Shown: positions 29,177-36,179 of the stretch, one piece after another
Numbering within the stretch: the first letter of the stretch is position 1
How the letters are laid out: each line of letters starts with the position of its first letter
Source: Capillimicrobium parvum
Lineage (GTDB): Bacteria > Actinomycetota > Thermoleophilia > Solirubrobacterales > Solirubrobacteraceae
Length of the DNA: 64,000 nucleotides
Reading direction: 5' to 3'
Assembly: GCF_021172045.1 (NCBI RefSeq)
Contig: NZ_CP087164.1
Coordinates: 1,922,001 to 1,986,000 of the forward strand
Program-made: the position numbers and the translations under genes
The notes under the pieces: generated by a model
What the model was told of the DNA's origin: nothing
Seen by the model: the letters and a program-made list of their open reading frames with translations, nothing else
The model's database searches: none

Positions 29177-29205
29177 GCGGCTGGGCGCCCGCACATCGCA
29201 TCGAC

Positions 29206-29242
29206 CGTCGAGTTCCTGCGGCTGACGCTGAGGAACTCGACG
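29206..29242. promoter_or_regulatory. Perfect 12-base inverted repeat upstream of paaX
   Basis: CGTCGAGTTCCT and AGGAACTCGACG are exact reverse complements separated by 13 bases. The element lies 30 bases after the M20 stop and 25 bases before the paaX start. It could be the terminator hairpin of the upstream operon (no T-run follows) or a regulator-binding site controlling paaX. Confidence 0.7.
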
Positions 29243-29267
29243 CTCGGTGCAAGTACGCTCCGCCGCC

Positions 29268-30140
29268 GTGAACGATCAGCTGAGACGCCGGTCCGTCGGG
29301 GCCCCGGCCGCCCGATCCGTGCTGCTCACGCTGCTCGGCGAATACGTCCTGCCGGCCCCGGACGGGGTGTGGCAGGAGACGCTCATCCGGGCGCTCGGCA
29401 CGATCGGCCACAAGACGCAGTCGGCGCGCCAGGCGCTTGCGCGCAGCGTCACCGCGGGCTGGCTGCTGACCGAGCGCCACGGCCGTCGCTCGCGCGTGCA
29501 CCTCACGCCGGACACGGCGGAGATGCTGACCGTCGGCGCCCGCCGCATCTACAGCTTCGGCGAGCCGTGGGAGTGGGACGGGCGCTGGCTGCTCGTTGCG
29601 CTGCGCGTGCCCGAGAACCGGCGCGAGGTGCGCCACCAGGTGCGCTCGCGCCTGGCGTGGGCCGGGTTCGGCTCACTGGGCGGCGGCCTGTGGCTGAGCC
29701 CGCACGTGTCCCGCGAGAGCGAACTGCGCGACCTGTCGTCGAACGGCTCGGTCGCCGAGGTGATCTCCTTCCATGCCGAGATGGGCGCGCTGGGCGACAC
29801 CGAGCGCGTGGTCTCCGAGGCCTGGGACCTCGACGGTGTCGCCGCCGGCTACCACGAGTTCATCGCCCGCTTCGAGCCGTGGGCGCCCGGCACGCCCGAG
29901 GAGGTCTTCCGCGCCCAGACCGAGCTCGTGCACCACTGGCGCAAGTTCCCGTTCCTCGACCCCGACCTACCGGTCTCGATGCGCCCCGCCGGCTGGCCGA
30001 AGGACCGCGCGCACGACCTGTTCGCCGAGCGCCACGCGCGGTGGCACGAGCCCGCGCAGGCCTACTTCCGGTCGCTCGAGGCCGGCGAAGCCGACGAGCC
30101 CGGCGCGTCGTCGAAGTCCTCGCGCAGCGCCTCGAAATAG
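29268..30140 (+). CDS. paaX: PaaX-family transcriptional repressor
   Basis: 290 residues from a GTG (VNDQLRRRSV). PaaX represses phenylacetate genes and is released by phenylacetyl-CoA. Family features: N-terminal winged helix about 15-95 (ARSVLLTLLGEYVLP, ALGTIGHKTQSARQALAR, LTERHGRRSRVHLT), the WDGRWLLVALRVPENRREVR core with WAGFGSLGGGLWLSPH, and the C-terminal WRKFPFLDPDLPVSMRPAGW segment. It converges on the epoxidase operon, its 3' end overlapping the zinc-ribbon gene by 79 bases, and is the likely regulator of the divergent paaA promoter at about 32.6 kb. Confidence 0.9.
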   Translation: MNDQLRRRSVGAPAARSVLLTLLGEYVLPAPDGVWQETLIRALGTIGHKTQSARQALARSVTAGWLLTERHGRRSRVHLTPDTAEMLTVGARRIYSFGEPWEWDGRWLLVALRVPENRREVRHQVRSRLAWAGFGSLGGGLWLSPHVSRESELRDLSSNGSVAEVISFHAEMGALGDTERVVSEAWDLDGVAAGYHEFIARFEPWAPGTPEEVFRAQTELVHHWRKFPFLDPDLPVSMRPAGWPKDRAHDLFAERHARWHEPAQAYFRSLEAGEADEPGASSKSSRSASK

Positions 30141-30247
30141 GAGCCGCACGCGCGGCAGCGCCACTGGGCGGTGATGATCTGCCCGCCCCACTGGCCGACG
30201 CGCTCGGCGTCGGCCGCGTCGCAGAACGGGCAGGTCAGGGCGTCCAT
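30062..30247 (-). CDS. Stand-alone zinc-ribbon protein (PaaD C-terminal domain homologue)
   Basis: 61 residues. CPFCDAADAERVGQWGG, then ITAQWRCRACGSYFEALRED: two CxxC pairs form a zinc ribbon like the C-terminal domain that is normally fused to PaaD (the SufT/MIP18-like maturation protein of phenylacetyl-CoA epoxidase). Here the PaaD gene at 31201-31593 lacks this domain, so PaaD appears split in two. It is the last gene of the paaA-D-B-C operon; its first 14 codons lie partly in the 44-base tandem duplication, and its 3' end overlaps paaX on the opposite strand. Confidence 0.75.
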   Translation of the reverse strand: MDALTCPFCDAADAERVGQWGGQIITAQWRCRACGSYFEALREDFDDAPGSSASPASSDRK

Positions 30248-30307
30248 CGCCGCGTCTCCGCGTTGCAGAACGGGCAGGTCAGGGCGTCCATCGCCGCGTC
30301 TCCGCGT
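30221..30307. repeat. 44-base tandem duplication at the paaC/zinc-ribbon junction
   Basis: Bases 30221-30264 are repeated at 30265-30307 with 43 identical bases. The unit contains the last codons of paaC (Arg-Arg-Trp-Thr-Pro-stop) overlapped by the ATG and first codons of the zinc-ribbon gene (Met-Asp-Ala-Leu-Thr-Cys-Pro-Phe-Cys). One copy thus leaves a truncated start peptide and the other the real gene. Confidence 0.9.
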
Positions 30308-30977
30308 CCCAGCGCGACCAGTCGGCCGGCTCGTCGAGGGCGATCGCGACGCCCTCGCGCTCCAGCAGCGCGACCAGCCACGCGCGGACGAGCTCGCGCT
30401 GCTGCGCCGGGCTCTGGGTCACCATGCCCGCTTCCATGACGGCGGCGAAGCCGGGGTCGTCGTCCGGTCCGGCCCAGCGTCCCGCCTGCTCCCACGTGGA
30501 GAGCAGCGCGGCGACGAACGCGTCGCGCTCCTGCTGCGAACCGCGGCACAGCCGCTTGGCCCACGCCTCGGCGTGGACGCGGTGCGAGCCCTCCTCCTGC
30601 AGGATCTTGCGCGCGCGCGACGCCATCTGCTCCACCGACGAGTCGACGCACGCCGCGACGAACGTGGCGAGCACGCCGTCGACGAGGAGGTTCGCCGCGA
30701 TGAACGCGGTCCAGTCGGGCAGCTCGTCGTCGAGCAGGGCGAGGCGCCGGCCGCCGGCGGCCTCGGGGTCCTCGACGCCGAGGGCGTGGAGGACCGGGTA
30801 GGTCGAGCGCGCGTGGCCGAGCTCGTCCTGGGCCATGGCGGCGGCGGCGACGGCGGATTCGAGAGTGGGGGCGCTGACCGCCCACTCGGCGTAGCGACGG
30901 CCGAGCGCCGCCTTGTTGTCGGCGAGTGAGCCGACGAGCGAGGCCATGCAGACCTGCGGTGAGATCGTCAGGCTCAT
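30279..30977 (-). CDS. paaC: Phenylacetyl-CoA epoxidase-type structural subunit PaaC
   Basis: 232 residues from the ATG overlapping the paaB stop. PaaC is the ferritin-like partner of the catalytic PaaA in the bacterial multicomponent monooxygenase that epoxidises phenylacetyl-CoA. Ferritin-like helices retain QDELGHARSTYPVLHALG (about residues 49-66) and ILQEEGSHRVHAEAW, DWTAFIAANLLVDG and REGVAIALDEPADWSRW near the end. Length is near normal (E. coli 248). Its 3' end carries the tandem duplication shared with the zinc-ribbon gene. Confidence 0.9.
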   Translation of the reverse strand: MSLTISPQVCMASLVGSLADNKAALGRRYAEWAVSAPTLESAVAAAAMAQDELGHARSTYPVLHALGVEDPEAAGGRRLALLDDELPDWTAFIAANLLVDGVLATFVAACVDSSVEQMASRARKILQEEGSHRVHAEAWAKRLCRGSQQERDAFVAALLSTWEQAGRWAGPDDDPGFAAVMEAGMVTQSPAQQRELVRAWLVALLEREGVAIALDEPADWSRWDAETRRWTP

Positions 30978-31204
30978 GCCCGGATCGCCTCCCTGATCGC
31001 GCTTCGCGGGACGATGATCATCTCGATCCACGGCTGCTCGTCGTAGATCGAGCGTGCGGCGACCAGGGCGAGGTCTTCATCGTCCTCGCCGACGGTGCCG
31101 ACATGGTGCAGCGGGTCCTCGTAGGCCTTGCGGGCGAACACTTCCCAGATCGCGTTTCGCCCTTCCATCCTCGCGAGCTCGGACCTCGGGTCGACGTTGC
31201 TCAT
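30974..31204 (-). CDS. paaB: Phenylacetyl-CoA epoxidase-type small subunit PaaB
   Basis: 76 residues. IWEVFARKAYEDPLHHVGTV is the PaaB hallmark (W-VF-R-----HVG), followed by DEDLALVAARSIYDEQPWIE and MIIVPRSAI. PaaB joins A/C heterodimers in the epoxidase. It is shorter than the usual about 95 residues at the N-terminus. Start and stop codons overlap paaD upstream and paaC downstream by four bases, so the subunits are made in a fixed ratio. Confidence 0.9.
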   Translation of the reverse strand: MSNVDPRSELARMEGRNAIWEVFARKAYEDPLHHVGTVGEDDEDLALVAARSIYDEQPWIEMIIVPRSAIREAIRA

Positions 31205-31593
31205 GCGACGATCCCCAGCTTTCGCATGGTCGCCCGTGCGTCATCGCGGATCCGCGCGCGGGTCCACACCGGGTCCCACACGATCTCGATGCGCACCTCG
31301 TCGACGTCGGATTCCGCGAGCAGGCGTTCGCGGATGTCGTCCTGGATGAAGTCCATCGCGGGGCAGCCCATCGCGGTGAAGGTGAGCTCGAGATCGACCG
31401 CGCGCTCGTCGGCCCGGTAGGCGATCGACACGATCAGGCCCATGCCGACGACGCTGATAGGGATCTCCGGGTCCTCGACGTCGCGCAGCGCCGTCCACAG
31501 CCGCGCCTCGACCGCCTGCACCGGCGTCAGGGGGCCCGCGGCAGCCGCTTCGCGCGCCGCCTCATCACGGGTGATCGTGGCGGTGGCCCCCAT
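31201..31593 (-). CDS. paaD: PaaD-type iron-sulfur assembly protein (MIP18/DUF59 domain only)
   Basis: 130 residues from the ATG at MGATATITRDEAAREAAAAG. MIP18 fold: LRDVEDPEIPISVVGMGLIV (D-PE---S----G) and FTAMGCPAMDFIQDDIRERL with the reactive Cys in T-x-x-G-C-P, then VEIVWDPVWTRARI. It helps load the metal cofactor of the epoxidase system. The C-terminal zinc ribbon seen in standard PaaD is missing and is encoded separately at 30062-30247. It sits directly after paaA, whose stop overlaps its ATG, so gene order is A-D-B-C instead of the usual A-B-C-D. Confidence 0.9.
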   Translation of the reverse strand: MGATATITRDEAAREAAAAGPLTPVQAVEARLWTALRDVEDPEIPISVVGMGLIVSIAYRADERAVDLELTFTAMGCPAMDFIQDDIRERLLAESDVDEVRIEIVWDPVWTRARIRDDARATMRKLGIVA

Positions 31594-32558
31594 CAGTTCA
31601 TCACCGCCAGGCGCGACCGGTAGCCCTTCTGAAGCCGGCTCACGTAGGACTGGTTCATCGGCCCGCGGCCCTTCCAGCGCTCCTGGACCTCCTCCCACGT
31701 GATCGGCCCCTCGTCCAGCAGCCAGCGCTTGGCCTCCTCGTCGAACCGCGCCGGGAACGGGCAGTCGATCGCCCAGCGCTGCTGCGCCTCGTCCCAGTGG
31801 GCAGGCACGTCGATGCCGACCTCGTCCATGAACGGGACGACCTCGGCCATCCACGCCTGGCGCAGCTCGTCGTTGCTCATCCCCTTGAAGCCGTACTCGA
31901 GCTGGATGCCGTGCTTCTTGCGCGCGTCGGGCAGGCCGAACCACTCGAGCGTCAGGATGAACATCCAGTCCGCGGCGGCCTGCACGCGCGCCTTCTCGAC
32001 GGGGTCGGCGCAGAGCTTCTTGACCCAGGTGCGGCCGTGGCGCAGGTGGAAGGTCTCCTCCTTGTCGACCTTCGCCAGCGCGCGCTTCCACGGCCCGAAG
32101 GTCGAGGAGCGGTGCACGTCGGAGAGCAGGACGAAGCCGGCCTGGTCGTAGAGCGCGTTGGCCATGACCAGCTCGTGCCAGGAGTCCAGCGGCACGTCGA
32201 ACGCGTACGGGTACTTGAAGGCGCCGGGCTCGCGCTCGTAGATCAGCGCGCTCATGTCGACGCCGAGGTCGCCCAGCAGCCGGTAGCCGATGTGCGCGTG
32301 CGCGAGCTCGTCCTGCACGATCGAGACCGCCGAGCCGAAGTTGTTCAGAGCCGGTGCGTGCTGCGCGGCCCGCAGATAGGCCGGCGCGCTGACGAGCTCC
32401 GTGTCGGCGGAGACGGTGAGGATCCGCCGGATCCCTCGCAGGTACTCGGGCGACATGTGCTGCAGGCCCTCCACGAGCTTGCCCGCCGCCAGGTGCTCGC
32501 GAACCTGGTCCTCGCTGCGCTGTGCGAGCTCCTCGACGGGGAGCGCGGTGGGGGTCAT
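31593..32558 (-). CDS. paaA: Phenylacetyl-CoA epoxidase-type catalytic di-iron subunit PaaA
   Basis: 321 residues from the ATG at MTPTALPVEE, set 8-9 bases from GAGGAG; an ATG three codons upstream lies too close to that site. Di-iron oxygenase of the ferritin-like fold: SIVQDELAHAHIGYRLLGDL (Glu-x-x-His), KVDKEETFHLRHGRTWVKKL (Glu-x-x-His) supply iron ligands; YPYAFDVPLDSWHELV and MQSYVSRLQKG-like MNQSYVSRLQKGYRSRL match PaaA. No reductase gene (paaE) is present in the window. The epoxidised CoA ester may be phenylacetyl-CoA or, given the benzoate-CoA-ligase-like neighbour, another aryl-CoA. Confidence 0.92.
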   Translation of the reverse strand: MTPTALPVEELAQRSEDQVREHLAAGKLVEGLQHMSPEYLRGIRRILTVSADTELVSAPAYLRAAQHAPALNNFGSAVSIVQDELAHAHIGYRLLGDLGVDMSALIYEREPGAFKYPYAFDVPLDSWHELVMANALYDQAGFVLLSDVHRSSTFGPWKRALAKVDKEETFHLRHGRTWVKKLCADPVEKARVQAAADWMFILTLEWFGLPDARKKHGIQLEYGFKGMSNDELRQAWMAEVVPFMDEVGIDVPAHWDEAQQRWAIDCPFPARFDEEAKRWLLDEGPITWEEVQERWKGRGPMNQSYVSRLQKGYRSRLAVMN

Positions 32559-32577
32559 CGGCGGCATCTCCTCAGGG

Positions 32578-32597
32578 GTCAACGTGTGACACTTGAC
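32578..32597. promoter_or_regulatory. Candidate operator between paaA and the enoyl-CoA hydratase gene
   Basis: GTGTGACAC (32584-32592) is a perfect 9-base palindrome, framed by GTCAA and TTGAC arms. It lies 20 bases upstream of the paaA ATG and immediately before the -35 of the opposite promoter, so a PaaX-type repressor bound here could shut both directions. Confidence 0.5.
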
Positions 32598-32620
32598 TGA
32601 CGGACGACAACGTATAGTAT
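32593..32620 (+). promoter_or_regulatory. Sigma-70-type promoter giving a near-leaderless mRNA
   Basis: TTGACT (32593-32598), 16 bases, TAGTAT (32615-32620). The ATG of the hydratase gene begins only 8 bases after the -10, so transcription would start at or one to two bases before the start codon, without room for a ribosome binding site. Confidence 0.65.
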
Positions 32621-32628
32621 CTCTCACG

Positions 32629-33405
32629 ATGCCGTCAAGCGTGCTGCTCGCGGAGAGGGACGAGGGCGTCCTCACGCTCGTCCTCAACCGCCCCGACCGC
32701 CGCAACGCGATCGATCCGCAGCTGCGCGACGCGCTCGCGGACGCCCTCGACACGGCGGCCACCGACGCCGCCGTGCGCGGCGTCGTCCTCACCGGCGCGG
32801 GCGGCGCGTTCTGCGCGGGCGGCGACCTCGCCCGCTTCGACGAACTGCACGACGCGCGCGCCTACCGCCACGTCGCGCACCGCCTGACCGAGCTCGTCGA
32901 GGCGGTCGAGCGGCTCGAGAAGCCGGTCGTCGCGGCGATCGACGGCGTGGTGACCGGCGCCGGCCTGGCGCTCGCGCTGGCCTGCGACTGGCGGGTCGGC
33001 TCGCCGCGCGCGCGGATCCTGTTCCGCGAGGGGAGCCTCGGCCTCGTGCCGACCCACGGTGGGCTCACCCGGCTCGTCAAGCTGCTCGGGCTCGCCCGCG
33101 CGAAGGAGGTGCTGCTCGGCGGCGACGACCTCGACGCGCCCGCGGCGCTTCAGGCCGGCCTGCTCTCCGAGATCGCCGACGACGCGCCGGCCGCCGCTCG
33201 CGCGCGCGTGGAGAAGATGCTCGTCCGCGCACCCCTGTCCTTCGCCGCTGCCAAGCGCCTGCTGACCCTCGCCGCGGACGTCGACGCCCGCAGCGCGGTC
33301 GTGGCCGAGTCGCTCGCGCAGACCGCGCTGTTGCAGACCGACGACCACCGCGAGGGCCTCGCCGCCACGCGTGAGCGCCGCGCGCCCGAGTTCACGGGAA
33401 GATGA
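32629..33405 (+). CDS. Enoyl-CoA hydratase/isomerase family protein, PaaG/PaaF-like
   Basis: 258 residues. In aromatic-CoA pathways such enzymes isomerise the ring epoxide to an oxepin or hydrate ring-opened enoyl-CoAs. Crotonase elements: LNRPDRRNAIDPQLRDALAD, oxyanion loop GAGGAFCAGGDLARFDEL, AAIDGVVTGAGLALALACDW, and FREGSLGLVPTHGGL; the hydratase Glu pair is partly replaced, which suits a PaaG-type isomerase. First gene of the plus-strand operon divergent from paaA. The start is set by the promoter only 8 bases upstream. Confidence 0.87.
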   Translation: MPSSVLLAERDEGVLTLVLNRPDRRNAIDPQLRDALADALDTAATDAAVRGVVLTGAGGAFCAGGDLARFDELHDARAYRHVAHRLTELVEAVERLEKPVVAAIDGVVTGAGLALALACDWRVGSPRARILFREGSLGLVPTHGGLTRLVKLLGLARAKEVLLGGDDLDAPAALQAGLLSEIADDAPAAARARVEKMLVRAPLSFAAAKRLLTLAADVDARSAVVAESLAQTALLQTDDHREGLAATRERRAPEFTGR

Positions 33406-33409
33406 GCCG

Positions 33410-33943
33410 ATGGCCCACCTGATCGAGTTCGAGGGCGCGAGCCCCACCATCGGCGAGGACGTCTACCTCGCGCCCACGGCCGTCCTGATCGGCGACGTCC
33501 ATGTCGGCGACCGGTCGAGCATATGGTTCGGCGCGGTGCTGCGCGGCGACAACTCCGAGATCCGCATCGGCGCCCGCACGTCCGTGCAGGACAACGTCGT
33601 CGTCCACTGCGCGCGTGACCTGCCGACCGTCGTCGGCGACGACGTGGTCGTCGGCCACGGGGCGCTGCTCGAGGGCTGCGTGATCGAGGACGGCGCGCTC
33701 GTCGGCATGGGGGCGATCGCGCTGCAGCGCTCGCGCCTCGGCCGCCGCGCGCTCCTGGCCGCCGGCGCGGTGCTCGGCGAGGGCACCAAGATCGGCGACG
33801 AGATGCTGGCCGCCGGGATCCCGGCGACGGAGAAGAAGCGCCTGTCGGGCTCGGCCCTCGGCTGGGTCGACGGCGGCGCAGACGAATACGTGCGACTCCG
33901 CGCGCGCTACCTGAGCGCGAGCGCGGAACTGATCCCCGACTGA
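33410..33943 (+). CDS. Gamma-carbonic-anhydrase/PaaY-like hexapeptide-repeat protein
   Basis: 177 residues. Left-handed beta-helix trimer: repeated [LIV]-G-x4 turns, IGDVHVGDRSSIWFGAVLRG (Trp and Arg of the CA active site), SVQDNVVVHCARDLPTVVGD and VVGHGALLEGCVIEDGALVG with the zinc histidines (H in VVVH, H in VVGHGA). PaaY acts as a thioesterase that removes dead-end CoA esters in phenylacetate breakdown. The position inside an aromatic-CoA operon favours that role over CO2 hydration. ATG start 4 bases after the hydratase stop. Confidence 0.87.
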   Translation: MAHLIEFEGASPTIGEDVYLAPTAVLIGDVHVGDRSSIWFGAVLRGDNSEIRIGARTSVQDNVVVHCARDLPTVVGDDVVVGHGALLEGCVIEDGALVGMGAIALQRSRLGRRALLAAGAVLGEGTKIGDEMLAAGIPATEKKRLSGSALGWVDGGADEYVRLRARYLSASAELIPD

Positions 33944-33954
33944 GGAGACGGCTG

Positions 33955-35406
33955 ATGGAAGCGGCGATGCTGATCGGCGGCGAGTGGCGACAGGCCAGCG
34001 GCAGCGAGGCGATCGAGGTCGTCAACCCGGCGACGGAGGACGTCGTCGGCTCCGTGCCGAGCGCGTCCGCCCAGGACGTCGATCTCGCCGTGGCGACGGC
34101 GAAGCGGGCGTTCCCGGAGTGGGCGGCGGCGGACGCCGAGAAACGTGCGGGCATCCTCGCGCGGGCGGCCGACCTCATCGCGGAGAACGCCAAGCCGCTC
34201 GCCGCGATCCTGACCTCCGAGCAGGGCAAGCCGGTGGCCGAGGCGATCGGGGAGGTCAACCACCTCGCGCACGGCGTCCACTACTACGCCGAGTCGGCGA
34301 CGAAGGTCCAGGGCACCTATCAGGACCTCCCGTCCGCGTTCGGCCCCGCCTACGGCCAGGTCATGCGCCGGCCGATGGGCGTATGCGCCGCGATCACGCC
34401 GTACAACTTCCCGCTGACGCTGCTCGGCACGAAGGTCGCCCCGGCGCTGGCGATGGGCAACACCGTCGTCGCCAAGCCGGCCGCGACGACGCCGCTGGCC
34501 ACGCTCGAGGTCGCCCGGCTCTTCGCCGAGGCCGGCGTCCCGGACGGCGTGCTGAACGTCATCACGGGGCGCGGCTCGACGGTCGGCGACGTGCTCGTCG
34601 GCCACCCCGACGTGCGGCGCATCGCGTTCACGGGCTCGACCGAGGTCGGCCGCCACGTGATGTCGGTCGCCGGCCCGCTGCTCAAGCGCGTCACGCTCGA
34701 GCTCGGCGGCAGCGATCCGGTCATCGTGTGCGATGACGCCGACGTCGACGCCGCGGTGAAGGCGGTGATCATCGGCCGGTACTGGAACGCCGGGCAGGCC
34801 TGTCTGGGCTGCAAGCGGGTCTTCGTCCACGACTCGGTCTACGACGACTTCGTCTCCCAGCTCGTGGACCGCGTCGGCCGCTACGAGCCGGGCGACGGCA
34901 CGGTGAAGGCCGAGAAGCCGCGCCTGCGGATGGGGCCGATCCACACCCGCGCCGGGCGCGACGAGCTCGTCGAGCAGATCGAGGACGGCGTCGCGCACGG
35001 CGGCGAGGTGCTCATCGGCGGCGGGACGGCCGGCCACGACAAGGGCTACTTCCTGGAGCCGGCGGTCGTCGCCGAGCCGGGCGCCGACTCGCGGCTCGTG
35101 CGCGAGGAGGTCTTCGGCCCGGTGCTGCCGATCTTCCGGTACAGCGACTTCGACGACGCGCTGCGGCGCGCCAACGACACGTCCTACGGCCTCGGCTCCT
35201 CGCTGTGGACGCACGACGTGCGCAAGATCCATCGCGCAGCAAAGGAGATCGAGGCGGGCATGACCTGGGTCAACCAGATCCACTACGGCTACGACGAGCT
35301 GCCGTTCGGCGGGGTCAAGGACTCCGGGTTCGGAAAGGAGCACGGGCTCGAGGCGCTCGACTCCTACGTCGAGCTCAAGAGCGTCGTCGTCGGAGGGCTC
35401 GTCTGA
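33955..35406 (+). CDS. NAD(P)-dependent aldehyde dehydrogenase (first of two)
   Basis: 483 residues. Catalytic Glu249 in TLELGGSDPV and nucleophile Cys283 in NAGQACLGCKRVF; Rossmann glycine motif FTGSTEVGRHV; GPVLPIFRYSDFDDALRRAN and PFGGVKDSGFGKEHG are normal. The cofactor-site sequence VVAKPAATTP has Lys, allowing NADP. In a ring-cleavage pathway it would oxidise a semialdehyde to a dicarboxylyl-CoA, as BoxD or PaaZ do. It is followed by an overlapping enoyl-CoA hydratase gene (TGATG) and a second aldehyde dehydrogenase. A separate MaoC-type hydratase is absent. Confidence 0.9.
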   Translation: MEAAMLIGGEWRQASGSEAIEVVNPATEDVVGSVPSASAQDVDLAVATAKRAFPEWAAADAEKRAGILARAADLIAENAKPLAAILTSEQGKPVAEAIGEVNHLAHGVHYYAESATKVQGTYQDLPSAFGPAYGQVMRRPMGVCAAITPYNFPLTLLGTKVAPALAMGNTVVAKPAATTPLATLEVARLFAEAGVPDGVLNVITGRGSTVGDVLVGHPDVRRIAFTGSTEVGRHVMSVAGPLLKRVTLELGGSDPVIVCDDADVDAAVKAVIIGRYWNAGQACLGCKRVFVHDSVYDDFVSQLVDRVGRYEPGDGTVKAEKPRLRMGPIHTRAGRDELVEQIEDGVAHGGEVLIGGGTAGHDKGYFLEPAVVAEPGADSRLVREEVFGPVLPIFRYSDFDDALRRANDTSYGLGSSLWTHDVRKIHRAAKEIEAGMTWVNQIHYGYDELPFGGVKDSGFGKEHGLEALDSYVELKSVVVGGLV

Positions 35407-36176
35407 TGGCGGTCACGTTCGAGGCCGACGGCGCGGTCGGCACGATCACGCTCGACAACCCGCCGGCGAACTCCTACGACCTGCAGGTCATGACCGAGTT
35501 CTCCGAGGCGGTCGACGCCGCGATCGGCAGCGAGGCGCGCGCGATCGTCGTGCGCAGCGCGTCGCCGAAGTTCTTCTCCGCGGGCGCCGACGTCAAGAAG
35601 TTCCTCGACGGCGACGTCGACGCGAACATGGCGATGATCCGCACGAGCCAGGCGGCGTTCAAGCGGATGGCGGCGGCGCCGCAGCTGTTCCTGGCGCACA
35701 TCGCCGGCCACGCGCTCGGCGGGGGCCTGGAGATCACGCTGGCCTGCGATCTGCGCTACGCGAGCGAGGGCGCCTACAAGCTCGGCACGCCGGAGGTGAC
35801 GCTGGGCCTGCTGCCCGGCAACGGCGGGACGCAGCGGCTGACGCGGCTGCTCGGGCCGTCGCGCGCGATGGACCTGCTCATCACCGGGCGCACGTTCTCC
35901 GCGCAGGAGGCGCTGGACTGGGGGCTCGTGAGCGCGCTGTACTCCGCCGATGACGCCGAGGCGAAGGTGCGCGAGCAGGCCGAGCGCTTCGCCGCCGGGC
36001 CCGCGCTCGCGCTCGCCGCGATCAAGCGCTGCGTGCACGAGGGCGGCGACCAGCCCCTCGACCGGGGCCTGGCGCTCGAGGCCGACCTCGTCGAGACGCT
36101 GTTCCGGTCGCGCGATGGCAATGAGGGGCTGACCGCGTTCGTCGAGAAGCGCACCCCCGAGTTCGTGGGGGCCTGA
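35406..36176 (+). CDS. Enoyl-CoA hydratase family protein
   Basis: 256 residues. Crotonase fold with ITLDNPPANSYDLQVMTEFS, oxyanion loop SPKFFSAGADVKKFLDGD, IAGHALGGGLEITLACDLRY and GTPEVTLGLLPGNGGTQRLT. Both catalytic acids of true hydratases are in place: Glu in GGLEIT and in the TPEVTLGLLPG segment. It is therefore more likely a real hydratase than its relatives at 22162 and 32629. Located between two aldehyde dehydrogenase genes in the same operon; overlaps the first by one base and precedes the second by 3. Confidence 0.88.
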   Translation: MAVTFEADGAVGTITLDNPPANSYDLQVMTEFSEAVDAAIGSEARAIVVRSASPKFFSAGADVKKFLDGDVDANMAMIRTSQAAFKRMAAAPQLFLAHIAGHALGGGLEITLACDLRYASEGAYKLGTPEVTLGLLPGNGGTQRLTRLLGPSRAMDLLITGRTFSAQEALDWGLVSALYSADDAEAKVREQAERFAAGPALALAAIKRCVHEGGDQPLDRGLALEADLVETLFRSRDGNEGLTAFVEKRTPEFVGA

Positions 36177-36179
36177 CGC

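Noticed and set aside
30235-30885. A 216-codon minus frame sharing the start peptide of the zinc-ribbon protein
   Set aside because: It is antiparallel in frame to paaC and arises from the 44-base duplication; paaC is the supported gene here.
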